Of a stretch of DNA of 64,000 bases, positions 12,777-24,489 are shown in pieces. The notes beneath the pieces were generated by a model, which was not told the origin of the DNA, did no database searches, and saw only the letters and a list, made by a program, of their open reading frames with translations. How positions within the stretch are numbered: position 1 is the stretch's first letter; every line of letters starts with the position of its first letter. This stretch comes from Clusia tigrina (Eukaryota > Arthropoda > Insecta > Diptera > Clusiidae). Position numbers and translations under genes: made by a program. The stretch spans positions 75,497,879 to 75,561,878 of the forward strand of contig OV050032.1 in NCBI GenBank assembly GCA_920105625.2. Direction: 5' to 3'.

Positions 12777-14640
12777 AGTAATAAATAAATTATTTTTTGT
12801 TTAATTCAACATTCTGTGTCTTATAATGTTTCGACAGGAAAAATTTTGTCGGGAAACCTGACCACAATGAAACTTTTTTTTTCGGTGCGAAAGATTGACA
12901 GGTATTCACGCTCTCTCAAAAAAAGCTAATCACGGTAGAGCTTTAGGTGGGAACATAGCATAAAAAAGCTTTCGGTGAACGTCAAAGCTTATTCTGAAGC
13001 TGAAGAAATGATTATAAAAAGGGAAATGGAACAATGCTTTAGTGATGCCATTTGAGTTGAAGTTACTACTTTTTAATTACTTTTTCCACTCCACACTCCT
13101 CTTCAACACTAATCCATTGTTAAAGTTACAAAAATATATTATAATATTAATTCAACACATTATACAAGTTAACATTAAAAACAATTATTTTTAATATTAT
13201 ATGATGCCCATTGATTTTTTATTTTAAATCAATACATTTTTCTTTTACAATATCTCTTATAAAATTGTACTTAATATCAATATGCTTTGTTCGGTCATGG
13301 TAAGTAAATAGAGTTCTTCGCTAAATGTGGCGTACTTATATTGTCACCAAATCAAACGAAACCTACCTCTTTTAGCAGTTTCTTCAGATAAATTGGTTCT
13401 TTTGCTGCTGTGGCTAAAGCCACATATTCTGCTTCGGTGCTGTTAAGAGCTATGTTTCCTTGTTTTTTAGATTCCCATGAGAATACACAGCCTGCCATAA
13501 AGAATGCATACCCTGTATATGATTTTCTGTCTAAAAAGCTGTTGCCCCAATCGGCATCGACGTAGCTTATTATAGGTTTTCCATTCCGGTAATAGTGTGG
13601 TTTAAAAACTTGCGTAGTTGAAAAATTTCTCAAAATATGCTTTGTGCTCTTTATGTGGGTTGTATTACGTTGAGCCAACTTCGCTACCGAGTGTAAGGTG
13701 TCAAGGCGAGTCGACATCGCTAGTTAAATTAGAGCACTTATCACTTACAAATTAAATTAGAGCACTTAACACTTATCAATCAATTGATACTTAGTCGGAT
13801 CAACTTTTACACATTCATCGCTGTCACATCCCATCTGAAATCCCGCAGCTACATCATCCAGCCTATAATTTTCCATATATTTATTCTTGAGAAGATCCTT
13901 GGTGTATTGCGTATGGTTTAGTGAAATTGCGCCTTGTTCTCCTTCACGATCGATTGGTATTCCCAGAAAATAATTTTGCGGACCTTTGTCGACACATTCA
14001 AATCTGATTGCAATCTGTGATTTAATTTTCATTAAATCTTCTTTAGCTTTACTAGCATCAATAATGTCATCTGCGTACAAAGATATTAAGCTGATATTGT
14101 CGTATTGTTGTCTATATAAACATGATTCGCTCTCACATGATGTGAAATCCCATTGACCTAAGTACACCATCCAGCTTAGCGCTCCACTCAGGTCCAGATT
14201 GCTTCAGACTGTATATTGCTTTAGATAACTTTAAAACTTTAATTGGATATTTTTGCTGGTAAACTTTCAGGTTGACTCATATATAATAAATCGTGACGTT
14301 CAATGTTCAGGTAAACGGAACAAAGATCCATGATGAAGGTATAACTTATGCTCCACCACTCATCAACATGCGTATAGTCGCATATCTTATTACAGGTGAG
14401 ACCGTATCACTATAATCGCCATTTCGCCACTAAATGAGCTTTGAACTTATCGAAGTTATTATCTTTGGATATCGCTTCAAAGAAAACACCCATTTAGAAC
14501 CAACATCTCTCTTACCTTCAGGCAAATCCACAAGTGACCATGTTTTATTCGCCATTAAATCATCGTATTCTTTTTGCATAGCTGCTTTAGATTCCTTCGA
14601 ATGCTCATTATTAGAAACTGCTGTAGCACTTTTGTGTGGA
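12777..14640 (-). mobile_element. Copia-type element, 3' half, copy in unit A
   Basis: On the minus strand: the start of reverse transcriptase (14430-14657), its core (13766-14170), RNase H (13352-13717) and a likely 3' LTR region (about 12780-13190). It is nearly identical to 15535-17390. The 5' half is not present here because the duplication ended in the LINE tip. Confidence 0.8.
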
Positions 14641-14657
14641 TTTGCCTGCCATCCCAT
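13210..14657 (-). pseudogene. Copia Pol remnant, reverse transcriptase / RNase H (unit A)
   Basis: Pieces in order on the minus strand: a reverse transcriptase N-terminus with MQKEYDDLMANKTWSLVDLP; a core with SLYADDIIDASKAKEDL (copia YADD box) and NYFLGIPIDREGEQGAISL; and RNase H with SYVDADWGNSFLDRKSYTGY and ALNSTEAEYVALATAAKEPI. The region between N-terminus and core (14171-14430) is degraded. Stops and frameshifts separate the pieces, and the frame breaks again after GFV near 13350, although recognisable C-terminal sequence continues to about 13210. Confidence 0.85.
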
Positions 14658-14762
14658 CGGACGCGTCCGCAGGTGGCGGATAGGGGGACCCTTATATGGT
14701 ACCTTTAAGTATTGAGACGATGTAGAAATCGCTACCTACTAGGCGCACTATTCCAGCAACTA

Positions 14763-15285
14763 TCATGTTTGTGCATTGTTCTCACAAATATATAGGTGGT
14801 GGTTTAGATGACTTGGCTGTGGTAGTGTCAGAACTGCTATTTGTCGCAAAAAGAGCAAATCTATTTTTACCCAGAGGATTTCCTTTTTCTGTTTTAACAA
14901 TTTTTGCGGATTGGCTATTATTTTTATTTTAGAGGCTTCGTGTTCTCTTTGATTGCACGAGAATGTAGCGGTCAAGTCCTGTCTGTGTTGCCGGCGATAA
15001 TGTTTTCATTGCAGCTTCATCAGTGTGTGCTAAGTTTTGAGTACTGCGTTTTTTGCTGATGCTTACTTTGGGAGGAAGATCTTTCGTAACATTTAGACAG
15101 AGCTTATTGATGTTGTTTCTGCTGGTCTTTAATATGAGTGATTGCTGTTTCTTAGTTTGTGTAGATGTTTTTGGCTGGGGAGTACGGCATTGTGCACTCA
15201 GCCAACGAGCGAGAGAGCGAGAGAGCACTCGTGGGCTGAGTAGGAGACCGCAGCACGCTCATTCGTTGTCCGTTGCAATCATTTG
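14763..15285 (-). pseudogene. Jockey-1 ORF1 N-terminus and leader (unit B)
   Basis: The frame from 15228 down to 14929, with its continuation to 14763, repeats the ORF1 N-terminal segment of unit A and extends it upstream with a Ser/Thr/Lys/Gln-rich stretch typical of the variable N-terminus of jockey ORF1. The GC-richer leader at about 15230-15285 may be the internal promoter region of the LINE. It is cut off from the rest of the element by the duplication junction at 14690. Confidence 0.6.
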
Positions 15286-15474
15286 TTTATATCACTTTTT
15301 AAATTGTTTGAATTTTTTAATTTATAGTGTAAATTGATTTCTTTTTAATTTTAATTTAATTTAATTCGAGTCTTTCGATACTTAACATGCAATTATCACT
15401 AATAATTAATTAATATTAATAATAATAATTAAACTCATTATTTATTTGCATAAATACATAATTTCAATTAATTG
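15286..15474. other. AT-rich spacer between jockey-1 and copia
   Basis: A run of ATTAATT-like motifs with no coding signal. It is probably host DNA between two insertions and is missing from unit A. Confidence 0.5.
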
Positions 15475-15967
15475 ACAGAGCGCGCAACTTCTACTTCTCT
15501 TTTGGTATGTTAATAATAAATAAAAAAATTTAATAGTAATAAATAAAATATTTTTTGTTTAATTCAACATTCTGTGTCTTATAATGTTTCGACAGGAAAA
15601 ATTTTGTCGGGAAACCTGACCACAATGAAACTTTTTTTTTCGGTGCGAAAGATTGACAGGTATTCACGCTCTCTCAAAAAAAGCTAATCACGGTAGAGCT
15701 TTAGGTGGGAACATAGCATAAAAAAGCTTTCGGTGAACGTCAAAGCTTATTCTGAAGCTGAAGAAATGATTATAAAAAGGGAAATGGAACAATGCTTTAG
15801 TGATGCCATTTGAGTTGAAGTTACTACTTTTTAATTACTTTTTCCACTCCACACTCCTCTTCAACACTAATCCATTGTTAAAGTTACAAAAATATATTAT
15901 AATATTAATTCAACACATTATACAAGTTAACATTAAAAACAATTATTTTTAATATTATATGATGCCC

Positions 15968-17415
15968 ATTGATTTTTTATTTTAAATCAATACATTTTTC
16001 TTTTACAATATCTCTTATAAAATTGTACTTAATATCAATATGCTTTGTTCGGTCATGGTAAGTAAATAGAGTTCTTCGCTAAATGTGGCGTACTTATATT
16101 GTCACCAAATCAAACGAAACCTACCTCTTTTAGCAGTTTCTTCAGATAAATTGGTTCTTTTGCTGCTGTGGCTAAAGCCACATATTCTGCTTCGGTGCTG
16201 TTAAGAGCTATGTTTCCTTGTTTTTTAGATTCCCATGAGAATACACAGCCTGCCATAAAGAATGCATACCCTGTATATGATTTTCTGTCTAAAAAGCTGT
16301 TGCCCCAATCGGCATCGACGTAGCTTATTATAGGTTTTCCATTCCGGTAATAGTGTGGTTTAAAAACTTGCGTAGTTGAAAAATTTCTCAAAATATGCTT
16401 TGTGCTCTTTATGTGGGTTGTATTACGTTGAGCCAACTTCGCTACCGAGTGTAAGGTGTCAAGGCGAGTCGACATCGCTAGTTAAATTAGAGCACTTATC
16501 ACTTACAAATTAAATTAGAGCACTTAACACTTATCAATCAATTGATACTTAGTCGGATCAACTTTTACACATTCATCGCTGTCACATCCCATCTGAAATC
16601 CCGCAGCTACATCATCCAGCCTATAATTTTCCATATATTTATTCTTGAGAAGATCCTTGGTGTATTGCGTATGGTTTAGTGAAATTGCGCCTTGTTCTCC
16701 TTCACGATCGATTGGTATTCCCAGAAAATAATTTTGCGGACCTTTGTCGACACATTCAAATCTGATTGCAATCTGTGATTTAATTTTCATTAAATCTTCT
16801 TTAGCTTTACTAGCATCAATAATGTCATCTGCGTACAAAGATATTAAGCTGATATTGTCGTATTGTTGTCTATATAAACATGATTCGCTCTCACATGATG
16901 TGAAATCCCATTGACCTAAGTACACCATCCAGCTTAGCGCTCCACTCAGGTCCAGATTGCTTCAGACTGTATATTGCTTTAGATAACTTTAAAACTTTAA
17001 TTGGATATTTTTGCTGGTAAACTTTCAGGTTGACTCATATATAATAAATCGTGACGTTCAATGTTCAGGTAAACGGAACAAAGATCCATGATGAAGGTAT
17101 AACTTATGCTCCACCACTCATCAACATGCGTATAGTCGCATATCTTATTACAGGTGAGACTGTATCACTATAATCGCCATTTCGCCACTAAATGAGCTTT
17201 GAACTTATCGAAGTTATTATCTTTGGATATCGCTTCAAAGAAAACACCCATTTAGAACCAACATCTCTCTTACCTTCAGGCAAATCCACAAGTGACCATG
17301 TTTTATTCGCCATTAAATCATCGTATTCTTTTTACATAGCTGCTTTAGATTCCTTCGAATGCTCATTATTAGAAACTGCTGTACCACTTTTGTGTGGATT
17401 TGCCTGCCATCCCAT
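15968..17415 (-). pseudogene. Copia Pol remnant, reverse transcriptase / RNase H (unit B)
   Basis: This matches the unit A fragment at a constant offset of 2758: core 16524-16928 and RNase H 16110-16475 are identical at protein level. The N-terminal piece ends at the LINE insertion (17391). Because LINE copy 1 lies between this piece and the copia Gag-integrase piece at 22700-24460, unit B is the true continuation of the copia element. Confidence 0.85.
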
Positions 17416-17534
17416 CGGACGCGTCCCCAGGTGGCGGATAGGGGGACCCTTGGTAGGCAAATGACATTACTTCTGAACCTCTTAGGAGGGGCGGGAGTTA
17501 TGTCTGTATGTTTATCAAAATGATGGTATAGAGA

Positions 17535-19163
17535 ATGGGTACCATCCGTGGACCAAACTGGCTAGGGAGGAGTCCCGAACAAAAACTACTGTCTGGCGAT
17601 GGACAGCATACAGTATAATACTCCAGGTGGAACCCACGCATGTGGAAATCCATCCGCTTCGGCGGCAGGGGCCCGGAATCTGGTGGCCCCAACCATCGCT
17701 AAAGTCTCTCGCCTTTATTAGCGAGAGCGTATCCAGGAGGAGACGGGGGTTGTTACCGCAATCTCTTCTGCTTCAGAGACGGAGGAACGTACCCTGGATC
17801 CAGAGGGCCTGCGTCGGGAAGTCACCACAGTGGCGGAACGACCGACCAGTGGTTCTGGGGCAACGGGAACTCAAGCGAGGAGGAAGAGAAGGAAGCGGCT
17901 TGCTAGGCTCGTGCAGGAGAAATCCTCTTGTGGCTCTGCCGGCCCTTCTGTGTCAACTCCCTCCAAAAGGCCCAGGTCGGCGGAAGTGACACCCACGGAA
18001 GCCACCGAGCCTGTGGAGGGATTGACCGCTCCGAAATCTCGCTCGCGAGGTAAGCGGCGGAAGATTGTTGCTGAAAACAACATACCCACCTGCCCTGCAG
18101 CTGTTACTGCTGGTGGCGCCACGACCCCAAAGGGTACGAGCGAAACCACGGTGGCGGCTAATGTGGCGGGGAAGAATGTTGCCGGAAAGCTGCAGTCTGC
18201 CCAGCCCCTCGCACCCAGCAAAACCATCTGCCCGGCGAAGTCTTTGCCAGTGGAGGGTGGTGAGCTGGCCCTTCGCCCAAGCACTTCCAAAGGTGCAGCC
18301 AAGCCATCGTACAGCGAGAAGGCTACCGGCCCGCAACCAATCGCGATGATTGGGAAGCTGGGGCCTGACCATCGGCTGACTGATGCAGAGATAAAATACT
18401 GCAAAGGTCATCTGATGCGTCGCGTCATTGCCTCCGGTCCTGAAGCTAATGCGAAGGGCTATGAGACAAAGGACGGCACTCTACAGGTGTCGTGCGGGTT
18501 ATGTCCGCATACCCTACATATATAAATACATATATCCATACATATATACAAATTCACATTCCTCTATGCAATAGCGTTATCGCTTAGTTTTTGTTATTGC
18601 ATAGCATATGGTGTCAAATTCAGTTAAGGCTCCAAATGCAAAAATGTGCTTAGTAGCATAATTTGCACTTCGAGGCCAACTGAATTTGAACAGTGAAGTA
18701 GAATAGAAAAATACTTTTAAGTCAGTCTTAAGATTCATTGCAAGCGAATAAAGTCATTTTTAAGCATAAGCTTAATTTGTTTTACTCAGCTTATAACTTG
18801 CGCGTCTTAGGCCAACTTTGATTGGCTCAGCGGTGTAGTCAATGACGTGCCCCCATGGGGACCACTCGCTTCGCGGTCTATAGTGAAGCAGGCGTGTCCC
18901 TCAGGATGGTCATCTGCTGGATTCCAGATCCCCATCTGTCGACCGCAGATGTCCTTTCCTGTCTGCGTGCTCGGAACCCTGGCATCAACACGAGGCTTTG
19001 GCGAGTTCTTTCGCACACCAGGGGTAGCAACCTGGATGGTAAAGCAGGTGCTAGTCTTGTGGTGCGAATAGATGAGGCCTCTGTTGATGTGATGGTTTCT
19101 CGGTACCGGAGCCGTCTGAGTCTCTTCTTTGGGACTGTCACTTTTCATGTCTTTCCTAGGTAA
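17535..19163 (+). pseudogene. LINE copy 1 ORF1, broken
   Basis: The start ATG matches that of copy 2. A frameshift and stops occur in the first 100 codons. The stretch 17830-18492 is open and encodes the Lys/Arg/Ser/Pro-rich middle part and the start of a DUF4780-like C-terminal domain (TDAEIKYCKGHLMRRVIASG). The solo LTR interrupts the gene at 18497, and the domain continues at 18799-19163 to FFGTVTFHVFPR. The stop has become TAA and the ORF2 ATG that overlaps it in copy 2 is lost. Confidence 0.85.
18497..18798. mobile_element. Solo LTR of a gypsy-type element
   Basis: A 302-bp insertion relative to copies 2 and 3, starting GGTTAT and ending ATAACT, flanked by TGCG on both sides (18493-18496 and 18799-18802). 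An AATAAAGT signal is near 18748 on the plus strand. Ends of the AGTTAT...ATAACT kind and 4-bp duplications are typical of the insect gypsy/17.6 group. Internal sequence has been lost by LTR-LTR recombination. Confidence 0.8.
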
Positions 19164-22100
19164 GTGGCTCGGACGACTCTAGTAGCTATCGTCCTTTGAC
19201 GGTTACGCAGATTAACTTGCAGCATTCTAAAGCCGCTACTGTACTCCTAAGTAGACAACTCACCCTGCTGCACACATCACCCCACATAACAACAGTACAA
19301 GAGCCCTGGGTCTTTAGGGGTCGCCTCTGTGGCCTTGGCCCGTTCAATCGAGCCACGATATTATATGACAGAAACTCGATTAGACCTAGAGCCGGTCTTA
19401 TAACATCATCCCATCTCACAGCGACCTGCCTTGAACAATTTAGTTGTCAGGATCTGGTTGCGGAAGAGATTAGTTTCAAGAGTATGCACGGATGGTCGAG
19501 GTTCGAGATTGCATCTGCTTACTTTCCTTACGATGCTTTGGAGGCGCCACCACCTGGGAAGGTAGCTACTCTCGTAGGGTTCTGTGAGCGGCGCAATCTT
19601 GGTGTTGTTCTTTGGTGCGATGATAATGCCCAGCATACGATCTGGGGCAGCAGCAAGTAATAAACGGGGCTCTCGACTTTTCGAGTATATTGCCTCCTCA
19701 GCCGGAACATCCACAATGTAGGCAAGCAGCCTACTTTTGTGACTACGAGAAGGCAGGAGGTAATTGACGTCACCCTATCAAATCCAAGACTAGGATGGTC
19801 GATCAACAACTGGAGGGTCATCGCCGAAGACTCGTGCTCGGACCACAGATACATTGAGTTTCAGTGTGGCGAGCAGCCGCAGATGCCATTGCCCACCAGA
19901 AACCCAAGAAAAACAAACTGGCCAAAGTTTAGGGAGGCACTGCGTAGCAAGTACGTGACGCCACTGAAACTTCGCAAGGAACAAAACATTGCTGTTGAAC
20001 ATCTCAACACTGCTCTAACAAACAGCTTCGAGCTAGCCTGACCAACTAGACCTCCTCTTAGCCGGACTCCTGTTCCATAGTGGAATCGAGAGCTTCAGAG
20101 GCTGAGGCATGAGTCTAGAAAACTCCTCAACCGGGCCCTCAAGACGAATCTTCATGAGGACTGGGAACGAAATCGACGTGTTCAGAGGGACTACAAGAAG
20201 CTAATTCGGGACTCGAAATAGGGTTCCTTTAGAGATTTCTGCAGTGATATCGAATCCCTGAGTGACACGGCAAAACTGGTCAAAGTCCTGAAAAAGGACT
20301 AAACGGCTAAGCTGGGGTCGCTCAGGAAACCTGATGGCTCCTATACGGAGAGGCAAAGTGAGACACTCAGCTTGCTGTTGGAGTCACACTTTCCAGGAAA
20401 TCAGGTAAGCATAGCCCGTAAACAACCTTTGGTTGGAACTGTTGTCAGGGCAGCTACACCCTCTCGACATGATTGGTATGTCGCCAGAACTGTGGCGAAT
20501 GAGGCTGCCATTAGATTTGCTATCAAATCCTTTGACAGCTTCAAATCGCCTGGACTGGATGGCATATAACCGATTGTGTTGAAGGAAGGCAATGAGTTAG
20601 CGTTGGCAGCACTGAAGAAGATCTTCACTGCATGTCTCGCGCTGGCCTATGTACCACGCTCTTGGAGGATTGTGAGGGTTGCTTTCATTCCTAAGGTTGG
20701 AAGAGACGACTACACGAACCAGCGGATGATGTTGGCTGTCTTGTAATAGGTCCATCCCTTATGATTGTCTGCAGAAGGGTGCAGAGAACTCTGGATATGA
20801 TTCATACTTGGTGCATTGCGAATGGGCTATCGGTTAATCCTGTCAAGACTGGTATTGTCCTCTTTATCAGAAGGAGAAAATTTGATGGACTTATTCTGCC
20901 TACACTAAAAGGAGTCACTATCCTGCTATCCAAGGAAATCAAATATCTTGGAGTCATCCTTGATAACAAACTTCTTTGGAAAACACATTACGAACTGAAG
21001 ACATCCAATGTACTGTCAGTTTTCTGGCAGTGTAAGGGTGTTTTTTGTAAGACATGAAGTCTTTCCCCTAGTAAGGCTCTATGGATCTATACAGGTATGG
21101 TAAGACCTATTATAACCTATGCATCGGTGGTTTGGATGAGCAGATTCTCTCTTGTAAAGGTCAAAAAAGCTCTATCAAGACTACAACCATGGCCATATGT
21201 TGTACCGGAGCATTTCCGACTACTCCAGGCCCGGCACTTGATGCTCTGGTGAATCTCCCTCCACTAGATATCTTCATCCGCGGAGAGGCCGTTAAGGCCA
21301 TCTGCAGAGTGAAACATAGTGGCCACTGGTATGGGGTGTATTCGATATTGGACGACGGCGCAGGCACTGACAGGCCCCTGGACTCCATGTCATCAACCGT
21401 CATACTAGAAAAGCGGTACAATGTGTTGCTGCCAGAGGCTCGTTCATGGTTAGATCCCGAGAACGAGCTCGGCAAACACTGCTGCCGTATATTCACTGAT
21501 GGCTCCAGGACTTAAGACGGTTCAGGCTCTGGTGTCTTCGTGGAATCATGTGCGACCTGTCGGTTCTTTGCCCTTGGTCTGCTTGCGTCTGTGTCAGGCG
21601 GAGGTGCATGCGATACTTGAGGCAATGGACTTTGTTGTGGAAAACAGGTGGAAAGGCAAATATATTTGTGTCTCCAGTGACAGCCAAGCTGCGCTCATGG
21701 CCTTGGATAGTCCTACCACCACTTCCACGATAGTCAGGTCCTGCAAATCCATGCTAAATTATGTTGGAAAACATAATAGTCTGACGCTGACTTGGGTACC
21801 GGGACACGCTGGCATTGCGGGTAACGAGACCTCTGACTCTTTGGCCAGGATGGGCTCTGAGTCTGTTTTTATTGGCCCTGAGCCTGTTCTGCGACTCCGT
21901 TCTGCTGTTATCAAAGCCACTGCAAACAAATGGGTTGTTTCGACCCACAAGCGAGCATGGCGGGTTGAGAGAGGCTGCGGATGGACGAAAATTATGCTAC
22001 CTGTTATCTCTGACCAATGGCCATGGTCCCTTCTATCTTTAGGTAGGAGGGACTGCAGGCTGTTGGTTGGCGTGATGACGGGGCACTTTCTATGTGCTAG

Positions 22101-22269
22101 GCGCATGGAAAGGATTGGCATATCAGACAGTGCGCTGTGCCCTGCCTTTGCTCGAATCAGGTTTGGGATTTTTGGCACTGATGTGCTTTGGAGTAACCAA
22201 CTTGGCTCCTTGGCACCACAGGATCTACTTCTATTTCTTAGGAGGTCGGGTAGATTTAAAGCAGAGTAA
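19164..22269 (+). pseudogene. LINE copy 1 ORF2, broken and deleted
   Basis: Endonuclease pieces (19196-19660, 19739-20041) and linker pieces are followed by a reverse transcriptase lacking its core: sequence jumps from GRDDYTN (about 20715) straight to the end of the YADD region (ADDVGCLV equivalent, 20728-20750). RNase H motifs IFTDGSRT, SSDSQAALMALD and WVPGHAGIAGNE are at 21490-21830. The C-terminal zinc knuckle is deleted in frame (ALC directly before PAFARIRFG). At least seven stops or frameshifts are present. Confidence 0.88.
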
Positions 22270-22699
22270 AAGGGAACCTTAAGTGCAGTACAGTGGATAT
22301 ATACTATGTCTGAGTGCTGCGCTTACCAGATTGTTCCGACAAAAAAAAAACCACTTTCTGGAATCTTTATAACGCCTAATCGCCTTTAGTGTATTGGAGA
22401 CGTTCCTCGGTCTACCTGGTCCAACAATTGCAGCTCGCTCGACTTCGCTGATGACATTATCTAGGCTTTTATAGTCACTACTATCGTTTTCTTTTCACAT
22501 TTTACAGCTTGATCCTCAGTATGCGAATCATATGGTTGTTAGTTAATGCCATCCACATTAGTTTAAAATTTCATGTGCTCGTAGATTTCATGAATTGCGT
22601 CATCGAATCAAATGTCATGCTTTTCTACCACTTGATGAGTCTCTGGATCATGTAGTCTAGACGCCTTTGCATTTAGAGAGTAGCCAACCATTTGGAAAA

Positions 22700-24460
22700 A
22701 TTTATCTTTAGGCAGAAACTTTTTCTTATCTATACCAATAGTTTTAGCTCCAAATACGCGAAAATGGTTTACCTATAAAAATCTCATAAGGTGTACTACC
22801 CGCTATTAATTTGGTTGCTGAATGATTACGTATATACACCGCTGTAGCAATGGCCTCAGCCCACAACGACTGACAAAAACGAGCATTCATACTTCTGGCC
22901 ATTTCAACTAGTGTTCGGTTTGCGCGCTCTGCAACTCCATTCCGTTGTGGAGTATACAGCACTGTCAAATGCCATTTTATACCATTGGCTTGCAAAAATT
23001 TATCAAAGCCTTTGTTCACAAATTCACAACCATTATCATTACGCAATGTTTTTATTTTTATTTCTGCTTGACGTTCTACCATATTTTTAAACATTTCAAA
23101 CTTTTCACACTTGTTCCTTTATCTTTAAAAATTAAATAAAAACACGACGCGATTTATCTTCTATAAAAATTTAAAAATATCGCGCACCACCAAGGGATTC
23201 CGTACTAAATGGTCCACAAACATTACTGTTTATATTTTTTGCACATATTTGTGAATTTAGAAACGGCTAAAAACAAATTGTGCTTTTCATTCAACTGTTT
23301 TTTTTTTTATATACTCGTAGTTTCTGAAAAATTAACTTTACTCAAACGGAGAACCATGCTTTTTGTTTCAATTCGCGTATACTATTAAAATTCAAGTGTC
23401 CGTGTCGGTTAAGCCACAGTATTGTTTCATTTCGAGAAGACAGATAACACTTATTGCTATTTTGTTGAAAAATATATAGCTTATTTTATTCTTTAGCACT
23501 TAAAATTACTTCACAGTTTTTGTTTCAAAACTCTTTTCCACGGCGCGACTAATTGACAAAAAATTTCCACTCGTTCCAGGTACATACAAAACATTCCTAA
23601 GTTTGTAGTTATGTGTTGCTGTCTCTATCTTTTCATCGACTATCCCTTCAGTTGCAATATAATTGTCACCCACCAGCGCAATTTTGTCCTCGTGTTCGCT
23701 AAAAGAACAAAACAAACAACGATCACAGCAAATATGTGCAGTCGCTCCGCTGTGAACACACCACTGAGATTTTTCAAGTATTTGTGCATCAGCTGTAGCT
23801 AACAATGTAAATGATTGTTCTCCTTTTGTCATTTTCTTATTGGAATAACAATCAGCTGCATAGTGTCCCTTTTTGCCGCATTTGAAAAGTTTAATATTAT
23901 TTCTTCTCTTTCCATATTTTGATTCTTTCTTTCATCTTATTCCAAAAGCTTGATTTTCAAATTATTTAACGACTGCAAATCATCAACTACAAATTGCTCG
24001 TACGTTTTTGGTAAACTTGAGATAAAATGATGACAAGGAATTCATCGTTGAGCTGAATGCCTACTTCAGCAAGCTTATCCACAATGTTTGAGAATGAATT
24101 TAAATATTGCGACATTTCGCAATCATTTGCCATACGAAAATTTAATAACTTCTTATACAAAGAAACCTTTTTGACAGGGCCACTTGGACGAAACACTTTT
24201 TTTAGCCAGCTCCAGACTTCTGCAGACGTTTTACATACTTTAATGTGGTTTAGCTTTGAAAGCTTTATGCACAACGTTATAGGTGCCAGAGCTTTTTGGT
24301 CGAATGTATCCCATCAGTCGGGATATTTTGCTGGATCTCGCACAACTGTACCACTTACAATCCCCCACAATTATGAGTGGATTAGTACACTCTTCAAGTG
24401 AATGCACCACGAGTTGAAATTTTGATAATCTAGCTCTTCTATTTGATAAAAGCTAGACAT
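22700..24460 (-). pseudogene. Copia Gag, protease and integrase remnant
   Basis: Gag starts at ATG 24460-24458 (MSSFYQIEELDYQNFNSW), with a UBN2-like part at 23987-24274. The protease has WCVHSGATAHICCD (23506-23832), with His in place of the usual Asp of the D-S-G triad, so it is inactive. Integrase core includes TLRNDNGCEFVNKGF and YTPQRNGVAERANRTLVEMAR (22744-23094), which hold the second catalytic Asp and the Glu. Gaps, stops and AT-rich decay separate the parts; a zinc-knuckle region near 23830-23890 is hardly readable. Confidence 0.85.
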
Positions 24461-24489
24461 TTTAACTTCAAAAACACCGTTAATCACTT

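Larger units (their letters stand above)
12353..14690. repeat. Tandem duplication, unit A (2338 bp)
   Basis: 12353-12716 matches 14691-15054 (offset 2338), and 12717-14690 matches 15475-17448 (offset 2758), with only scattered single-base differences. The unit holds the jockey ORF1 part, the copia 3' half and the first 50 or so bases of the LINE 5' end. The junction to unit B is at 14690/14691. Unit A lacks 420 bp that unit B has. Confidence 0.92.
9410..15285 (-). mobile_element. Jockey-type LINE (jockey-1), degraded and split by a tandem duplication
   Basis: On the minus strand, ORF1 (PRE_C2HC and zinc knuckles), an endonuclease scrap, reverse transcriptase and a C-terminal tail occur in jockey order. 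The 3' end adjoins the TA repeat. The 5' part is present twice: at 12353-12716, and at 14691-15285, where an extra 420 bp keep the ORF1 N-terminus and leader. The likely 5' end is near 15260-15285. Stops and deletions break both ORFs. Confidence 0.8.
14691..17448. repeat. Tandem duplication, unit B (2758 bp)
   Basis: This second copy of the duplication contains 420 bp (15055-15474) that are absent from unit A. Those bases hold the jockey ORF1 N-terminus and an AT-rich stretch. The right end runs directly into LINE copy 1, which shows that unit B is the original arrangement and unit A the added one. Confidence 0.92.
17391..22350 (+). mobile_element. LINE copy 1 (RNase H-bearing non-LTR element), defective
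   Basis: The full-length 5' end is shared with copy 2 (GGATTTGCCTG onward), and the 3' end is TTCCGAC plus an A tail (22341-22350). ACCACTTT target duplications flank it. Compared with copy 2 it lacks about 540 bp of the reverse transcriptase, eight codons before the RNase H domain and the 48 bp encoding the terminal zinc knuckle, and carries many stops. All of these are shared with copy 3. A solo LTR sits at 18497-18798. Confidence 0.9.
15535..24480 (-). mobile_element. Copia-type LTR element (minus) split by LINE copy 1
   Basis: The 5' half (Gag, protease, integrase) is at 22351-24480 and the 3' half (reverse transcriptase, RNase H, LTR region) at 15535-17390. ACCACTTT flanks the LINE on both sides (17383-17390 and 22350-22357), a target duplication showing that the LINE entered copia. 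No complete 5' LTR is seen right of 24460; the jockey-2 element starts there. Confidence 0.85.
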
